The notes beneath the pieces were generated by a model. That model did no database searches and was not told where the DNA came from. It saw nothing but the letters and a program-made list of their open reading frames with translations. A DNA stretch of 64,000 nucleotides, from the NCBI GenBank assembly GCA_963847235.1, contig CAWJYU010000014.1:300030-364029 (forward strand), read 5' to 3'. Below are positions 26,284 through 37,127 of this stretch, in pieces (within the stretch, counting starts at the first letter, position 1; every line of letters begins with the position of its first letter). Origin of the DNA: JACDAN01 sp963847235. Its GTDB lineage: Bacteria > Actinomycetota > Thermoleophilia > Gaiellales > Gaiellaceae. The position numbers were made by a program, and so were the translations under genes.

Positions 26284-27339
26284 TTGCGACCGCCGGACCG
26301 GTATTGGGAGGAGGTCGTCGGCCATCTGCGCGGCAGGGTCGGCGAACGTGAGCTGATCCTCGCGCCGGCCGAGTTCGTGCACTGGTTTCGCGGGACGATC
26401 GCCCTGCACATAAGGCGACGCATGGTCCCGCGTGCCCAGATCCGCCACTTCGTCCTGCACAAAGGGATGCTGAGCTGGGTCGACCCCGCGTTTCTGGACG
26501 AGACCCTCCACTACGTGCCCACCTTCGCGAACGACGTGTTCGTCGTCCTCTCGGAGGACGGAGCCGCGTTGCCGGACGAGCAGCGGCAGCATCTCGCCAT
26601 CTTCGACGATCACGTTCGACAGCTCGCCCGAGCCGAAGGGAAGGCTGACTCGACCGGCGTCGTCGTCACGACGTACAACCGCCCGAGAGCGCTCGCTCGC
26701 ACGTTGGGCGCTCTGGCTCGCACTGGGCGACCGTTGCTGGTCGTCGACGACCGATCATCGAGAGAAAACAGGCTCAGGAACAGGTGGCTCGCTCAAAGAG
26801 CCGGCGCCGTCTCCCTATGCCTCCCTCGAAACCTCGGGCTTGCGCACGCAACGACCGTCGGCGTCTGTCACTGGCTCGCCCATCCGGACATCGAGTGGAT
26901 CTCCGTGTTCAACGACGACGTTGAGGCTGACGAAGACGTGTTCGACAGGCTGGACGTCGTCACACGCTCGTTCGCAGACGCTCGATCTCGGCTCTTCGCA
27001 GGCCACCACAGCGCGTTGCACGATTCCCACAGCGCTGACCGAGTCAACGGGCAGCAGGTCCTGCTCACACGATCCTGCTCGGGCATCCATCTGCATGCCC
27101 ATCGCGAGTACTGGCAGGGAGTGCTGCCTGTGCCCACGACGTATACGGGCGCGCCCAAGCCGGAAGCGGGCGTCTTCCCAGGGCAGGGATCGGACACGGA
27201 CTGGTGGATCGCCTGCTGGTCTCCGGGCTCGGCCGTGAAGAACGTCGGCGAAGTCGTCGTGATCCCGGGGCTCGTCTCCCACGCGGCCGAAAGGTCGACG
27301 TGGGACTCGGGTCAGGAGTCGGGCTCCCGCTTCAGATAG
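26284..27339 (+). CDS. GT2-like glycosyltransferase with N-terminal extension
   Basis: 351 residues from TTG 26284. The first ~120 residues form a domain I do not recognise (LILAPAEFVHWFRGTIALHI, HYVPTFANDVFVVLSED). A GT-A domain follows: TGVVVTTYNRPRALARTLGAL, LLVVDDRSS, LPRNLGLAHATTVGV and ISVFNDDVEADEDVFDRL, where NDD is the likely metal site. The family 2 assignment is good; the substrate is unknown. Its 3-prime end overlaps the convergent FkbM gene by 28 bp, repeating the arrangement of the 9.4 and 13.2 kb junctions. Confidence 0.78.
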   Translation: MRPPDRYWEEVVGHLRGRVGERELILAPAEFVHWFRGTIALHIRRRMVPRAQIRHFVLHKGMLSWVDPAFLDETLHYVPTFANDVFVVLSEDGAALPDEQRQHLAIFDDHVRQLARAEGKADSTGVVVTTYNRPRALARTLGALARTGRPLLVVDDRSSRENRLRNRWLAQRAGAVSLCLPRNLGLAHATTVGVCHWLAHPDIEWISVFNDDVEADEDVFDRLDVVTRSFADARSRLFAGHHSALHDSHSADRVNGQQVLLTRSCSGIHLHAHREYWQGVLPVPTTYTGAPKPEAGVFPGQGSDTDWWIACWSPGSAVKNVGEVVVIPGLVSHAAERSTWDSGQESGSRFR

Positions 27340-28151
27340 AGCATCCAGTCGTGGCCGGTAGACGCGATTTCCTGAATCGTCACGTGGCGCGCGTCACCGT
27401 CAGGATCGATGTGGCGAAGAGAAAAACCCGACGACTGGATCTCCTCGAGGAATGCGACGGGCTCCCCGTATCTCGCAGCATTGACTTCCAGGACGACGGT
27501 GATGTACTCGTTGTCGGCAAGGACGCGCTGCATCCCGCGCCAGACAGCTTCCTCGGATCCCTCGACGTCGATCTTGACGAGATCAACCCGCGGCCAGCCC
27601 TCCGTCAGGTTGTCGATCGTGTCGGTCGTCGTCTCGATCGTCGTGCCTCCCTGGCCCTCCGATCTCCCGTCGCCGATGATCAAGGCATTCATGCCGCGGT
27701 GGGGCGGAATGTAGAACTTGACCGGCTCGCCTTGGGAGTCGGAAATGGCGCTGGACACGACGTCGACCTGGCTGAGAAAGCCGTTGACGTCGAGCGTCAT
27801 CCTCATGAGCTCGACCGAGCGAGGGTTCGGCTCCACCGCCGTCACATGGCCGCCGGGTCCGGTCCCCGCTGCGAGCACGAGCGTGAAGTAGCCGTGATTC
27901 GCGCCGACGTCGAGGCACCACGAGCCTGGCTTCACCGCCCGCGCGAGTGCGAGCGTGACGTTGGATTCCCAGAAACCGTTCAGCGCAAAGTGCGGCGCGA
28001 TCCCGACGTCGTCCGCTTCGGCATACATGAAGTACGTCCCGAGGACACGGCAGAGAAGGGTTCCGTCACCGACGAACACGGCTTTGCTCTCGCGACGGGA
28101 GGCGCTCTCGAGCACCATTCGGTCGTGAACGAGGTAGCCGGGTAGGGTCAT
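27312..28151 (-). CDS. FkbM family methyltransferase, copy 3
   Basis: 279 residues from ATG 28151. It shows VKPGSWCLDVGANHGYFTLVLA (motif I), VTAVEPNPRSVELM (SAM-binding acidic strand end) and VDLVKIDVEGSEEAVW, the FkbM signature. It is more distant from copies 1 and 2 than they are from each other, with an N-terminal segment (DGTLLCRVLGTYFMYAEADD) missing from them. Convergent overlap of 28 bp with the GT2 gene. Likely a sugar O-methyltransferase. Confidence 0.86.
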   Translation of the reverse strand: MTLPGYLVHDRMVLESASRRESKAVFVGDGTLLCRVLGTYFMYAEADDVGIAPHFALNGFWESNVTLALARAVKPGSWCLDVGANHGYFTLVLAAGTGPGGHVTAVEPNPRSVELMRMTLDVNGFLSQVDVVSSAISDSQGEPVKFYIPPHRGMNALIIGDGRSEGQGGTTIETTTDTIDNLTEGWPRVDLVKIDVEGSEEAVWRGMQRVLADNEYITVVLEVNAARYGEPVAFLEEIQSSGFSLRHIDPDGDARHVTIQEIASTGHDWMLYLKREPDS

Positions 28152-28218
28152 GATTTGTCTCTGCGGGTCACCGCGAGAAGTCGGAGCGGCGCGGGCTCGG
28201 ACGCGCGAGGGCCAACTA

Positions 28219-28224
28219 TAGAAT
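28219..28224 (+). promoter_or_regulatory. -10 element TAGAAT (within TATAGAAT)
   Basis: TATAGAAT lies 21 bases before GTG 28246 and 10 bases before a GTG at 28235. The second is not in frame as sequenced, so the exact start is uncertain. Confidence 0.5.
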
Positions 28225-28245
28225 CGTCCGCCTGGTGGCGGAAAC

Positions 28246-30950
28246 GTGCTGAGGAAGATTGCCCTTGCTCTGCTCTGGCCCTTTCGGAGGTTCTTCGATC
28301 CGCGATTCTTCGGCGTCGTCGATCGCGTCGACGCCGCTCGAAACGAGTCCGACGTGCGCTATCAAGCGCTCGCCGAGCAGTACCGCGCCCTGATGCTCGT
28401 ACAGGAGCAAACACAGGAGGAAGTCAACCACCTGCACGCGCTGATCCGGGCGGACATGGAAGCGACGAGCGAAGCCGTCACGCTCCTCGGTCGTTCGCTT
28501 CGCGAGGTCGAGTCGTCGTTGGAGGCAATCCGCGGCACCGTCGAGGAGGAACGGATGAGTCCCTCGAGCGCCTCGCAAGCGAGCTGAGTCGACCACAGTC
28601 GCCGGTCGCCCTGGTAGACGCCCAGGCGCTGCAGTACCCCTTGTCGGCCGAGCGCGGCATCGGCCGCTATCTCAGTGAGCTCTTGGCCGCTCTCCGCGGA
28701 TCCGAACATGGCATCCGGCTCTCGTACGCGCTGAATCCCGACCTCCCGATCACGCAGCTGGTCGAGCCGTTGCTGGCAAGCGGTCAGGCCACTCCTTCCG
28801 ATCGGCTCGATCCCGGAGCCGGAGATGTCTTCCATGTTCCGTCGCCATTTGAGCCAGCCCATATCGACCGGGTCTGGCCGCCCGCCGCGCGCGGGCTCCC
28901 CCTCGTGGTCACCGTCCACGACCTCATCCCCTTCGTCCTCAGCGACCTCTACCTCCGAAGCGCGAGCGAGCGCCGCTGGTACAGGACTCGCCTCGAGCTC
29001 GTGAAGCGAGCCGAGCGCGTGATCGCGGTCTCGCAGGCGACTGCGAACGACGTGGTCGAGCATGCCGGCGTCGAGCCGGGGCGAATCGTCGTCGTGAGCG
29101 AAGGTCCCGCCGAGCGGTTCAAGCCACTTCCCGATCGTTCGGCTGGTCTGATGGCTGCGCGGTACGCCATTCCGCGCCTGCGCGAGGAGTTCGTCTTCTA
29201 TCCCGGCGGGATGGATCCGCGGAAGAACATCGCGCGATTGCTCGACGCCTACTCCGGTCTGCCGGCGGCGCTGCGGAAACGTCACCAGCTCGTCGTCACC
29301 GGGAAGCTGACGGACTGGGACCGGCGAGAAGTCGACCGGATGCTCGACCACTTCGACGTGACCGAGGACGCATTCTTCCCCGGTCACGTCTCGGACGAGG
29401 TGCTCCTGCTCCTTTTCCAGAGCGCAAAGCTGACCGTGTTCCCCTCGCTGTACGAGGGCTTCGGGCTCCCCGTCGCGGAGTCGATCGCCTGCGGAACGCC
29501 CGTCATCGCGTCCGACACGTCTTCGCTTCCCGAGTTGATCGAAGACGGCGAAGCGCTCTTCGATCCGCATGACGCCGCGTCGATTCGAGAGAAGCTCCGC
29601 CGCGCTCTGGAGGACGGCGCGCTGCACGAGCGTCTCGCCGCAGCGCGCCTGGACGAGCGCCATAGCTGGGCCGGTGCTGCAACGGGTACTGCGGCCGTCT
29701 ATAGGTCAGCGGGTCGCAAGCCTCGGCTCACCGGACGCAGGCTGCGTCGACTCGCAGTCGTTGCCTCGCTGCCCCAAGGCGATCTGGCGAGGGCGGCTGA
29801 GACATACCGCCTGCTCGCGGCCCTCGGGCGGCGCTGCGCCGTCGATGCGTTCGTCGCCGGCCCGGGCGGCCTCATGCCGCCTCGCGTCGACCGGTACCAC
29901 CCGGCTCGGTTCGATCTCATCGAACGCGGCCGCGCCGGATACGACGCGGTGCTGGCGATCCTGGCCGACGAACCCGGCGCCTCCGGCGTCCTCACGCACG
30001 TCCTGAGGCACGGCGGAAACGTGCTCCTGAGGAGCCCATCCCTCGTCCGTCTCTACGCCGAGTCCGCGCGCGACCGTCTGGAGCACGAGCCGGGCTCGTT
30101 CTCCGACGCCTTGCGTTGGATCTACCGCGACGACCTCCCGCACGAGTTCGAAGGCTTCAGGCGTGTTTCTCCCGCCGCAGTCGATCGGCGTGGGCTGCTC
30201 CTGGCCCGCGAGGTTGTCCGCATCGCTGATCGCGTCTTCGTCCAGTCGGAGCACGCAAGGAGGCTCGTGGAGCTCGACTGCGCCGGAACGGATGCGATCA
30301 AGCTGCAGCTTCTCCCGCTCGCCTACCCGAAGCCTCACGCCGACAGGCAGGAGCGGAGCGCGCGGATCGTCGCGAGGGTCGGAAACGCCGGCTCCGCATT
30401 TCAGAAGCTCGTCGACGGCTTTGCCGAGGTTGCGCGAGAGCGATCGAACGTCGATTTCGGGATCGTGATCGCGCGACGGGGCCGACGTCTGCGCTCCGCC
30501 GTGTTGGACGTCGTACGCGCGCGCGGCATCGCTTCGCGGACGTCTCTCGCAGCGGAGCAGGACACGGCCGCGTGGCGACGGCTGCTCTCCCGAGCAGCGG
30601 TGGTCGTAGAGCTGGGCGACGCCAGGACGACCATGCCGTCGGACTTCCTCCTCGAGTCACTCGCGACCGGCATCCCGACCGTCGTCTCCGAGACGGGCGC
30701 GCTCCGCGAGTTCCCCGAGGGCGTTGTGGTCGGGCTTCCGCCCGGCGAGGGCCCCGACAGCCTGGCTGGAGAGATCGCAGCGCTGTTCGACGACCAGGAG
30801 CGGTCTTCGTCGCTCAGCGGAAGGGCGCGTACTCATGCAGGGGAACACTCGGCCGACGCGCTGGCAGAGAGTCTCGTTCGTGCGCTCGGCGTAGAGGCCA
30901 GCGAGACGGCGCCGGTTGGTGCGAGGGGCGCTGCGGAAAGTACTGTCTAA
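28246..30950 (+). CDS. Tandem GT4-type glycosyltransferase with N-terminal coiled coil, frameshifted
   Basis: About 901 residues if one break is repaired. The N-terminal ~105 residues have a basic hydrophobic helix (LRKIALALLWPFRRFFDPRF) then a coiled coil with many Glu/Leu. After a net -1 shift near 28552 the protein continues in the next frame as DESLERLASEL and SPVALVDAQALQYPL. I join them because the second frame has no start codon before its GT fold begins. Domain 2 is a GT4 (YEGFGLPVAESIACGTPVIAS). Domain 3, from ~29740, is a second GT-B-like half (LESLATGIPTVVSETGALREFPEG). A single polypeptide may add two sugars in sequence. If the break is real, the product is a 113-residue peptide plus a separate GT. 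Confidence 0.72.
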
Positions 30951-30953
30951 GAT
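30948..30953 (+). promoter_or_regulatory. -10 element TAAGAT that includes the stop codon of the tandem GT
   Basis: TAAGAT begins with the TAA stop at 30948-30950 and lies 8 bases before GTG 30962. Confidence 0.5.
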
Positions 30954-30961
30954 CGCCCGGT

Positions 30962-32189
30962 GTGGTCTCAGGAACGGTGCAACGAGCCGTGAGCCTCGCG
31001 GGACCGACGCAGTCGCCCGCGATGCCGGATCAGGATGCCCGCCCGGAGCTCTCGGTGGTGATGCCGTGTCTGAACGAGGCGGCGACGATCGGAATCTGCA
31101 TCCGCAAGGCGCTCGACTCCTTTGAACGGCTCGGCATCGACGGCGAGGTGGTCGTCGCCGACAACGGCTCCACGGACGGCTCGCGGGAGATCGCGCAGGA
31201 GCTCGGAGCGCGGGTCGTCCCCGTCGCCGCGCGAGGCTACGGGGCCGCGCTGACGGGCGGGATCGCCGCCGCCAGGGGGCGTTGGGTGATCATGGGCGAC
31301 GCCGACGACAGCTACGACTTCGCCGAGCTCGAGCCGTTCGTCCAGCGGCTGCGCGAGGGCTACGAGCTCGTGAACGGCAACCGGTTCAAGGGCGGCATCC
31401 GAGAAGGAGCCATGCCGTGGCTCCACAGATGGTTCGGCAATCCCGCTCTGTCCTTCGTCGGGCGCACGCTCTACGGGACGCCGTGTGGTGACATTTACTG
31501 CGGGCTCCGGGGCTTCGACCGCGAGAAGGTCGCTGCACTCGACATTCGCTCCTCAGGCATGACGTTCGCGATCGAGATGATCGTCAAGGCGACCATGCAG
31601 GGACTCCGCGTGACGGAGGTGCCGACCACGCTCTCGCCAGACGCCGAGGGCCGGGAGCCGCACCTGAACACCTGGAGCGACGGCTGGCGGTCGATCCGGT
31701 TGCTGCTGCTGTACAGCCCGAAGTGGTTGTTCCTCTACCCGGGGCTGGCGCTGCTCGCCGTCGGCATCGCCGGGATGGCATGGCTCATCCCGGGCCAGCG
31801 TTCAATCGGGGATGTCACGTTCGATGTGAGCACGTTGCTGTACTTCGCGCTCGCAGTCACCGTCGGGCTCCAGGCTGTCTATTTCTTCCTGACTGCCCGC
31901 TGGTTCGGGATCACCGAGGGACTGCTCCCGGACGATCCTCGGATCAGGCGCTTGCTCGAGGGCCGGGGACGGCTCGAGGTCGGGCTGGTTGCAGGGATTC
32001 TCCTCGTGACGGCTGGGCTGGCCCTTTCGCTGTACGCGCTGGCGAACTGGAACGAGACCGGTTTCGGCCGGCTCGACTACCCGGACACGTTGCGAATCGT
32101 CATTCCCGGATGCAACGCTCATCGCCTGCGGGATGCAGACGGTCTTGTCCGCCCTGTTCTTGAGCGTTTTGGGGTTGCGGAACCGTTAG
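30962..32189 (+). CDS. GT2 glycosyltransferase with C-terminal membrane segments, frameshifted
   Basis: About 408 residues. It is a polyprenyl-phosphate-sugar synthase type: LSVVMPCLNEAATIGICI, VVADNGSTDGSREIA, IMGDADDSYDF (metal site DADD). From ~250 it has three to four membrane segments (WLFLYPGLALLAVGIAGM and others). The last is restored by removing one C in CCC at 32105-32107, giving DATLIACGMQTVLSALFLSV and a stop at 32189; without this, translation would run to 32197 in a polar frame. GTG 30962 is preferred over ATG 31022 because of the -10 spacing. It could supply the GT-C gene that follows. Confidence 0.85.
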
Positions 32190-32221
32190 GGCAATGACAC
32201 TCCGCGGGGACGAGGGGCAGC

Positions 32222-34161
32222 GTGGCGACCGAGGTTGAGCAGGGGCTAGGCCCTCGTCGCACGGTGCGCGCTCGGTCGCTGGCCGCCCGCCCGGGAATCT
32301 GGCGTCTGGCCGGGTACGTCGCGCCGTTTGCGCTCGCGTTTGCGGTCTACCTCGCGTTCTTCCTGGCGGTGCGGCCCGACAGTACGGGGGACGAGCCGCA
32401 TTACCTCCTGATCGCCTCGAGCATTGCCCACGACGCCGACGTCAACTTGACCAACGACTACGCGAGTCGAGACAGGACTTTGAGAGTCGTGAACGTCTTT
32501 CCGCTCGGTCCCGAGCTCCACGCAGCCGACTACACGGATTCGGGACAGCTGCGGCCTCTGCACGGCGTTGGGCTCGCCGCGCTAATTGCTCCGGCAGTCG
32601 CACTCGGAGGGCTGGACGGCGCGCGGCTCGCGATGGTGCTCCTGACCGCGCTTCTGGCGCATCAGCTCTATCGGCTACTCGTGCAGCTGCGCTTCCGCCG
32701 ACGATACCGAATGCTGGCGTGGGCCTCCGTCGCCTTTTGCCTTCCCCTAATCGCGTTCTCGAGCCAGATCTATCCTGAGATTCCCGCGGCGCTTCTCATC
32801 GTCGTGGTTCTTCGCATCATCGTTGCCGGCGCCCCATCGCCGGCCTTGCTCGCTCTTGGTGCGGCTGCAAGCGCGGCGATGGTCTGGCTTCACGTCCGGT
32901 ACTTCCCTCTCGCGGCCGGCATGCTGCTCGGTCTCGCGTACGCGGCCTGTTCGGGCACTCGCGCAAGACAACACGCAACGGCCGCCCGTGGTTTTCGCGG
33001 CCGGCTTCGCGCAATGCGTGAGGTCGTCGGCGGTTGTGTTGCCGAAGTGATTTCGCGGTGGCGGGAAATCGCCTTGCCACTTGCCGTTCCGTTCGCACTG
33101 GTTCTCGGCCTCTTGGTCGTCAGTTTCCAGCGTTGGTACGGGACCCGGACCCACGCGCCCCGTACGCGGTGTTCTGGGACTACACGATCGGGACCGGTGG
33201 CTGGAACTTCATTTACGACGTGGCGCTCAGCGACGTGCTCAGCCCGTCGTACGGATGGATCCCATACGTACCGGTTCACTGGCTCGGACTCGCCGCACTG
33301 GGCTGCTTGGTGGTCTGGTTTCGCGGCCCGGCCCTTGCGTGTCTCGCGATCATCGTCGCCTACGAACTGACGCTTGCGAGCGCGGAGATTCCGATCGGAT
33401 GGGGTCTCCCGGCTCGGTATCTCATTCTCGTCATTCCGCTAATCGCGGTCCCGATTGCGCTCGTGATCCAGCAGGTACGAGCGGCCCGGATCGTCTTCGT
33501 CCCGCTCCTGGGCGTCTCGCTGGCGTTCGCGGCGGCCTCCGTGCCCGACTTCGAGTGGCTCTACCCGGTAGGAGAGACTCCGCGTACGCGAGGAGTGCGC
33601 AGCATCGCAACAGCGTTTCCCACGACGCGAGACCTGCCGTTCTTCACGTCCTTCACCCTTGCTCCAGGACAGTTCCCACCGCAGACCGGATCGATCGAGG
33701 GCGAATCCATCGTGGCACGCTCGGGCCAAGATCCTCCGGGCGTCCTCTTATGGGGGCCGGGCACGTCGCTCGACGGCGGGACGTATCGGGCGACGTTTCC
33801 GTTGGCGGCCTCCGGCGCGTCGCCCAGGGAGCCGGTCGCCACGATCGAGGCGTATGGAAATCCGCCCCCGCTGGTCTTCTCCCGCAAGACGGTGACCGCT
33901 GCGGAGCTCAGGCCGACCCGACCGACGCCGATCACGCTTCAGTTCACGACACCGGGGAGCTACTTCATGGAGGCCAGGGTTTACTTCCACGGCCAGGGGA
34001 CGCTGCGAGCGGGCCCTGTCCGTGTTGAGCCCGACCCCGCATTCGCTCGTCCTCGTGGGACGTTCCAGCAGTGGCCGCTCGCGTTTCTTTGGATCGCCGG
34101 CACAGTGCTCGTCGGAGCGCTCTTCGTGCAAGTCATGGAGCGACGTCCTCATGCGAGCTGA
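32222..34161 (+). CDS. GT-C family membrane glycosyltransferase, frameshifted
   Basis: About 646 residues. The first membrane segment (31-51) is followed by DSTGDEPHYLLIASS with Asp57-Glu58, the GT-C catalytic pair, then about nine further segments. A net -1 break near 33146 (loss of one C in a run of Cs would explain it) separates SFQRWYGT from PDPRAPYAVFWDYTIGTGGW. After ~450 there is an outer C-terminal domain, then a final membrane segment (LAFLWIAGTVLVGALFVQVM) before the stop at 34161. The methyltransferase start lies 11 bp inside its end. The lipid-linked donor is unknown. Confidence 0.78.
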
Positions 34162-34891
34162 TTTCGACGCAGCTCAGGACGAGTACTGGGCAGACACCGT
34201 CAATCTCCGTCCGTACGACCATCCGGTCGTCCGGGCATTCGCCACGCAGCGCGTCGAGTTTCTCAACGAGCTGCTGGGCTCGCCACCGCCGAACACGGCC
34301 CTCGACGTGGGCTGCGGGGACGGTTTCGGGATGCACTACATGAAACGAGTGATCAAGGACATTCACGGCTGCGACAGGTCGCGGCGCATGCTCGACGCCA
34401 ATCCAGCAAGTGCGGAGGACCTCACGCAATGCGATGCCTACGACCTCCCTTGGCCTGACAATTCGTTCGAGCTCGTGTACTGCTGGGAGCTGCTCCATCA
34501 CCTCGCCGATCCGAAGGCGGCAGTGGTCGAGATGAGTCGGGTCGCCTCGAGATGCGTGATCGTGTGCGAACCGAACACGTTCAATCCCGCCATGGCTGCC
34601 TTCGGCGTGCTCATGCGCCACGAGCGCGGCTCGTTGCGGTTCAACCCAGTCTCGACAAAGCGACTGCTTACGAACGCCGGGCTTCGAGGAGTCACGTGCC
34701 ACGCGGTTGGCTACTTCACGCCGAATCGGACTCCGGAGGCGCTCGCGCGAGCCCTCGTGCGGCTCCCGTACCGCGTGCCGCTGATTGGCCTTTACACGGC
34801 GGCGATGGGCTACAAGGTCACCGAGCGGGAAGCAGGCTCCGCGACCTCAGATAGCTCGCGAGAATCGCTCGACCGGACCTACGCGGCGTAA
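34151..34891 (+). CDS. SAM-dependent methyltransferase
   Basis: 246 residues. Motif I is TALDVGCGDGFGMHYM; later blocks are YDLPWPDNSFELVYCWELLHHLADP and VIVCEPNTFNPAMAAF, which fit the Methyltransf_11 group. ATG 34151 overlaps the GT-C gene by 11 bp. Its last 74 bp overlap the convergent GT4 gene, the longest such overlap in the window. Role probably glycan or lipid-linked sugar methylation. Confidence 0.85.
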   Translation: MRADFDAAQDEYWADTVNLRPYDHPVVRAFATQRVEFLNELLGSPPPNTALDVGCGDGFGMHYMKRVIKDIHGCDRSRRMLDANPASAEDLTQCDAYDLPWPDNSFELVYCWELLHHLADPKAAVVEMSRVASRCVIVCEPNTFNPAMAAFGVLMRHERGSLRFNPVSTKRLLTNAGLRGVTCHAVGYFTPNRTPEALARALVRLPYRVPLIGLYTAAMGYKVTEREAGSATSDSSRESLDRTYAA

Positions 34892-35913
34892 AGCGCGTGG
34901 CGAGCTCACCGCCGCGCGCGACAAGAGCATCCGGCTCCGACAGCGCCCGCTCGATCGCGTCGGCGAACGCCTCCGGGCTCTCCGGATCGGCCCGGAGCGC
35001 TGCCTTGCCGCTCGCCTCGTCCATCGACGGATGGGCCGAGGCGACGACCGGCGTTCCGCACGCCATCGCCTCGACGATCGGCATGCCGAAGCCTTCGAAG
35101 CGCGACGGGTAGACGAAGACCTCTGCGCCGCGGTAGAGGGCCGCGAGCTCCTCGTCCTCGACGTAGCCGAGCGGGAGGACGCCCTCCGCGTCGAGGCTCG
35201 GCCCCTGCCAGCCCGGCGCCCCGACGACGGCGAGCCGTAGCTCCGGGCGGCGCGCACGGACGAGCGTCATCGCGTCGAGCAGCGTCTCGAGGTTCTTGCG
35301 CCGCTCGAGCGTCGCGACGGTGAGGACGTACGGGCCGCCCAGGTCGCGCGAGCGGCCCTCGGACCGAAAGCGGGCCCGACCGCCGGGTACGCGACGCAGA
35401 TCCGCTCGCGCGGGAAGTCCGAGCAGCTCGACGACCTCGCCCGCCGTGAACTCGGAGTTGACGACGATCAGGTCGCACGTCTCGGCGGCGTGGGCGTACT
35501 TGCGCGAGTGCATCCGGAAGGTCTGCGGGTGCACCCAGTCCGGATGCCGGAGCGGGAAGAGGTCGTGGATCGTCGTCGCGCGGACGCCGCGAACGCTGCG
35601 GCGGGTACATCCAGTCGGAGAAGTGGAAGACGTCGAGCGGCCCGGCGAGCCACTCGACCGGCCCGCGCCCGACGCGGCTCCAGGCGGTCCGCCACCAGTG
35701 CGACTTCGGCGGGACGAGGACGAGCCGTCTCTCGACCGGAACACCGTCGAGCGCCTGCTCGATCCGGCGCTTGCCCGGCGGCGCGACGGCCGAGAACGCG
35801 ACGATCTCGTGCTCGGGGCCGGCCTCGGTGAGGCCGCGGAGCATCCCGAGCACGTAGTTGCCGATGCCGGTTCGCGGCAGGGCGAGCGGCGTGACGTCGA
35901 CGACGACGCGCAC
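34818..35913 (-). CDS. GT4 family glycosyltransferase, frameshifted
   Basis: About 364 residues after repair. GTG 35913 starts VRVVVDVTPLALPRTGIGNYV, with the GIGNY acceptor loop of mannosyltransferase-like GT4s. The frame breaks near 35594 (net +1) before VRATTIHDLFPLRHPDW, and probably twice more near 35408 and 35375, where LPARADLRRVPG should read LPAERI-VAYPG. The donor block SRFEGFGMPIVEAMACGTPVVAS is intact. It begins 5 bp after the methyltransferase stop upstream, so the two are an operon. Confidence 0.8.
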
Positions 35914-35918
35914 GCGCG

Positions 35919-37101
35919 CTAGACCTCGGCCGGCAGCGGGACGATCAGCGGCGGCGAGCCGTAGTCGGCGAACCAGGCGATCCCCTCGCGCACCAGGTCG
36001 ACGCCGAGCTCCTTGCGTCCGGCGAGGCTCGCGCGAGGCAGGCCGATCTCGACCTCCGCCGACTCGCCCGACGAGAGCGAGTGGAAGGGCGAGGCGATCG
36101 AGCGGAACCTTCGTCGCCGTCATCCGACGGGACGTACGGCCAGATCGTCACGACGCCATGCGCCCACGGATCGTCCGAGCCGATGCGGCCAGAACGAGCG
36201 ACCGGTGTTCGTGATCGTGATCCGAGCGAGACCGCCTCGCCGTCCGTCCCGCAACTGGCCGGTCGCCTCGATCCGCGCCTGAAAGCCCTCCGGAACCTCG
36301 GCCGGCGCCGGGTTCACGGCGATGACCGTGTTCATCTGCGGGTACTTCACCGCCACCTCGAGCCGCTCGAGCTCCCTCGGCGCCTGCGCGACCTCGAGGA
36401 GCGCGTCGACGGCAGCGAAGCGCGTGACATCCTCGAATCCGGCTTCGTCGAGCACCGACACCAGATACTCCGGGTCGAACGGCGACTCGAGCGTCCCGTG
36501 CTGCTCCATCTCCGCGATCAGCTCCCGTTCTCCCTCGGACCCGGGAGCGGGACGGACGCCTTCGTGGATGAAGATCCGACCGCCGGGCGCGAGCGTCCCG
36601 CGGATCACGCGGAGCGTCTCGACCTCGTCGTGGAAGTGGTGCATCGCGTCGTAGAGGACCGCGGCGTCGAACTGCTGCGTCCACGGGAGATCGAGTACCG
36701 GCATCGCGTGGAACTCCGCACGCACCTCGATTCCCTCGCCCGACCGGGTGCTCGATCTCTGCGATCCGCTCGCGGGCGATCCGCACCATGTCCTCGGAGA
36801 CGTCCACGCCGGTCACCCAGTAGCCGCAGCGCGCCAGGAACTCGCTGAGCCAGCCGGGCCCGCAGCCGACGTCGAGCACCTGCGCGCGGATCCCCAGATC
36901 GAGCCGCTCGACGATGTGCGCGAAGGTGCGGAGGCACTCACGAAGCTCGTAACCGGGTGCGGCGCTGAACGGTTTCGTCCGGAGCCAGAGCTCACCGCCG
37001 TGCCCGACCCGCTCGACGTACCGCCGGTGACCTTCGTCGTAGTCCTGTCCCAGGCTCGGCAGCCGTCCTCCCTGCTCGCGCCGCCTTAACGACCACCTCA
37101 C
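35919..37101 (-). CDS. SAM-dependent methyltransferase with C-terminal Ig-like beta-sandwich, frameshifted
   Basis: About 393 residues after repair. The N-terminal class I methyltransferase has QVLDVGCGPGWLSEFLARCG and YDAMHHFHDEVETLRVI. From ~270 a beta-sandwich domain follows (ARITITNTGRSFWP, HSLSSGESAEVEIGLP, GVDLVREGIAWFADYGSPPL), a pattern I associate with carbohydrate- or protein-binding Ig-like domains. Four net +1 breaks are inferred, near 36740, 36175, 36124 and 36099, each removed by deleting a C before a G on the given strand. It is divergent from the Wzm/Wzt exporter with only 26 bp between start codons. A chain-capping role like WbdD is possible; see findings. Confidence 0.75.
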
Positions 37102-37103
37102 AG

Positions 37104-37118
37104 GTAGGTACCTACACT
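37104..37118. promoter_or_regulatory. Divergent overlapping -10 elements with a 12-bp palindrome
   Basis: GTAGGTACCTAC at 37104-37115 is a perfect palindrome. Within it, minus-strand TAGGTA (37114-37109) lies 7 bases before GTG 37101. Plus-strand TACACT (37113-37118) lies 9 bases before GTG 37128. The two -10 elements overlap, so only one promoter can be open at a time. The palindrome could also be a regulator site. Confidence 0.5.
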
Positions 37119-37127
37119 TTCGGCCTC

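Noticed and set aside
28235..28252. GTG 28235 as the start of the tandem GT gene.
   Set aside because: It gives ideal leaderless spacing from TAGAAT but hits a stop after five codons as sequenced; it would need two base corrections, so GTG 28246 is kept.
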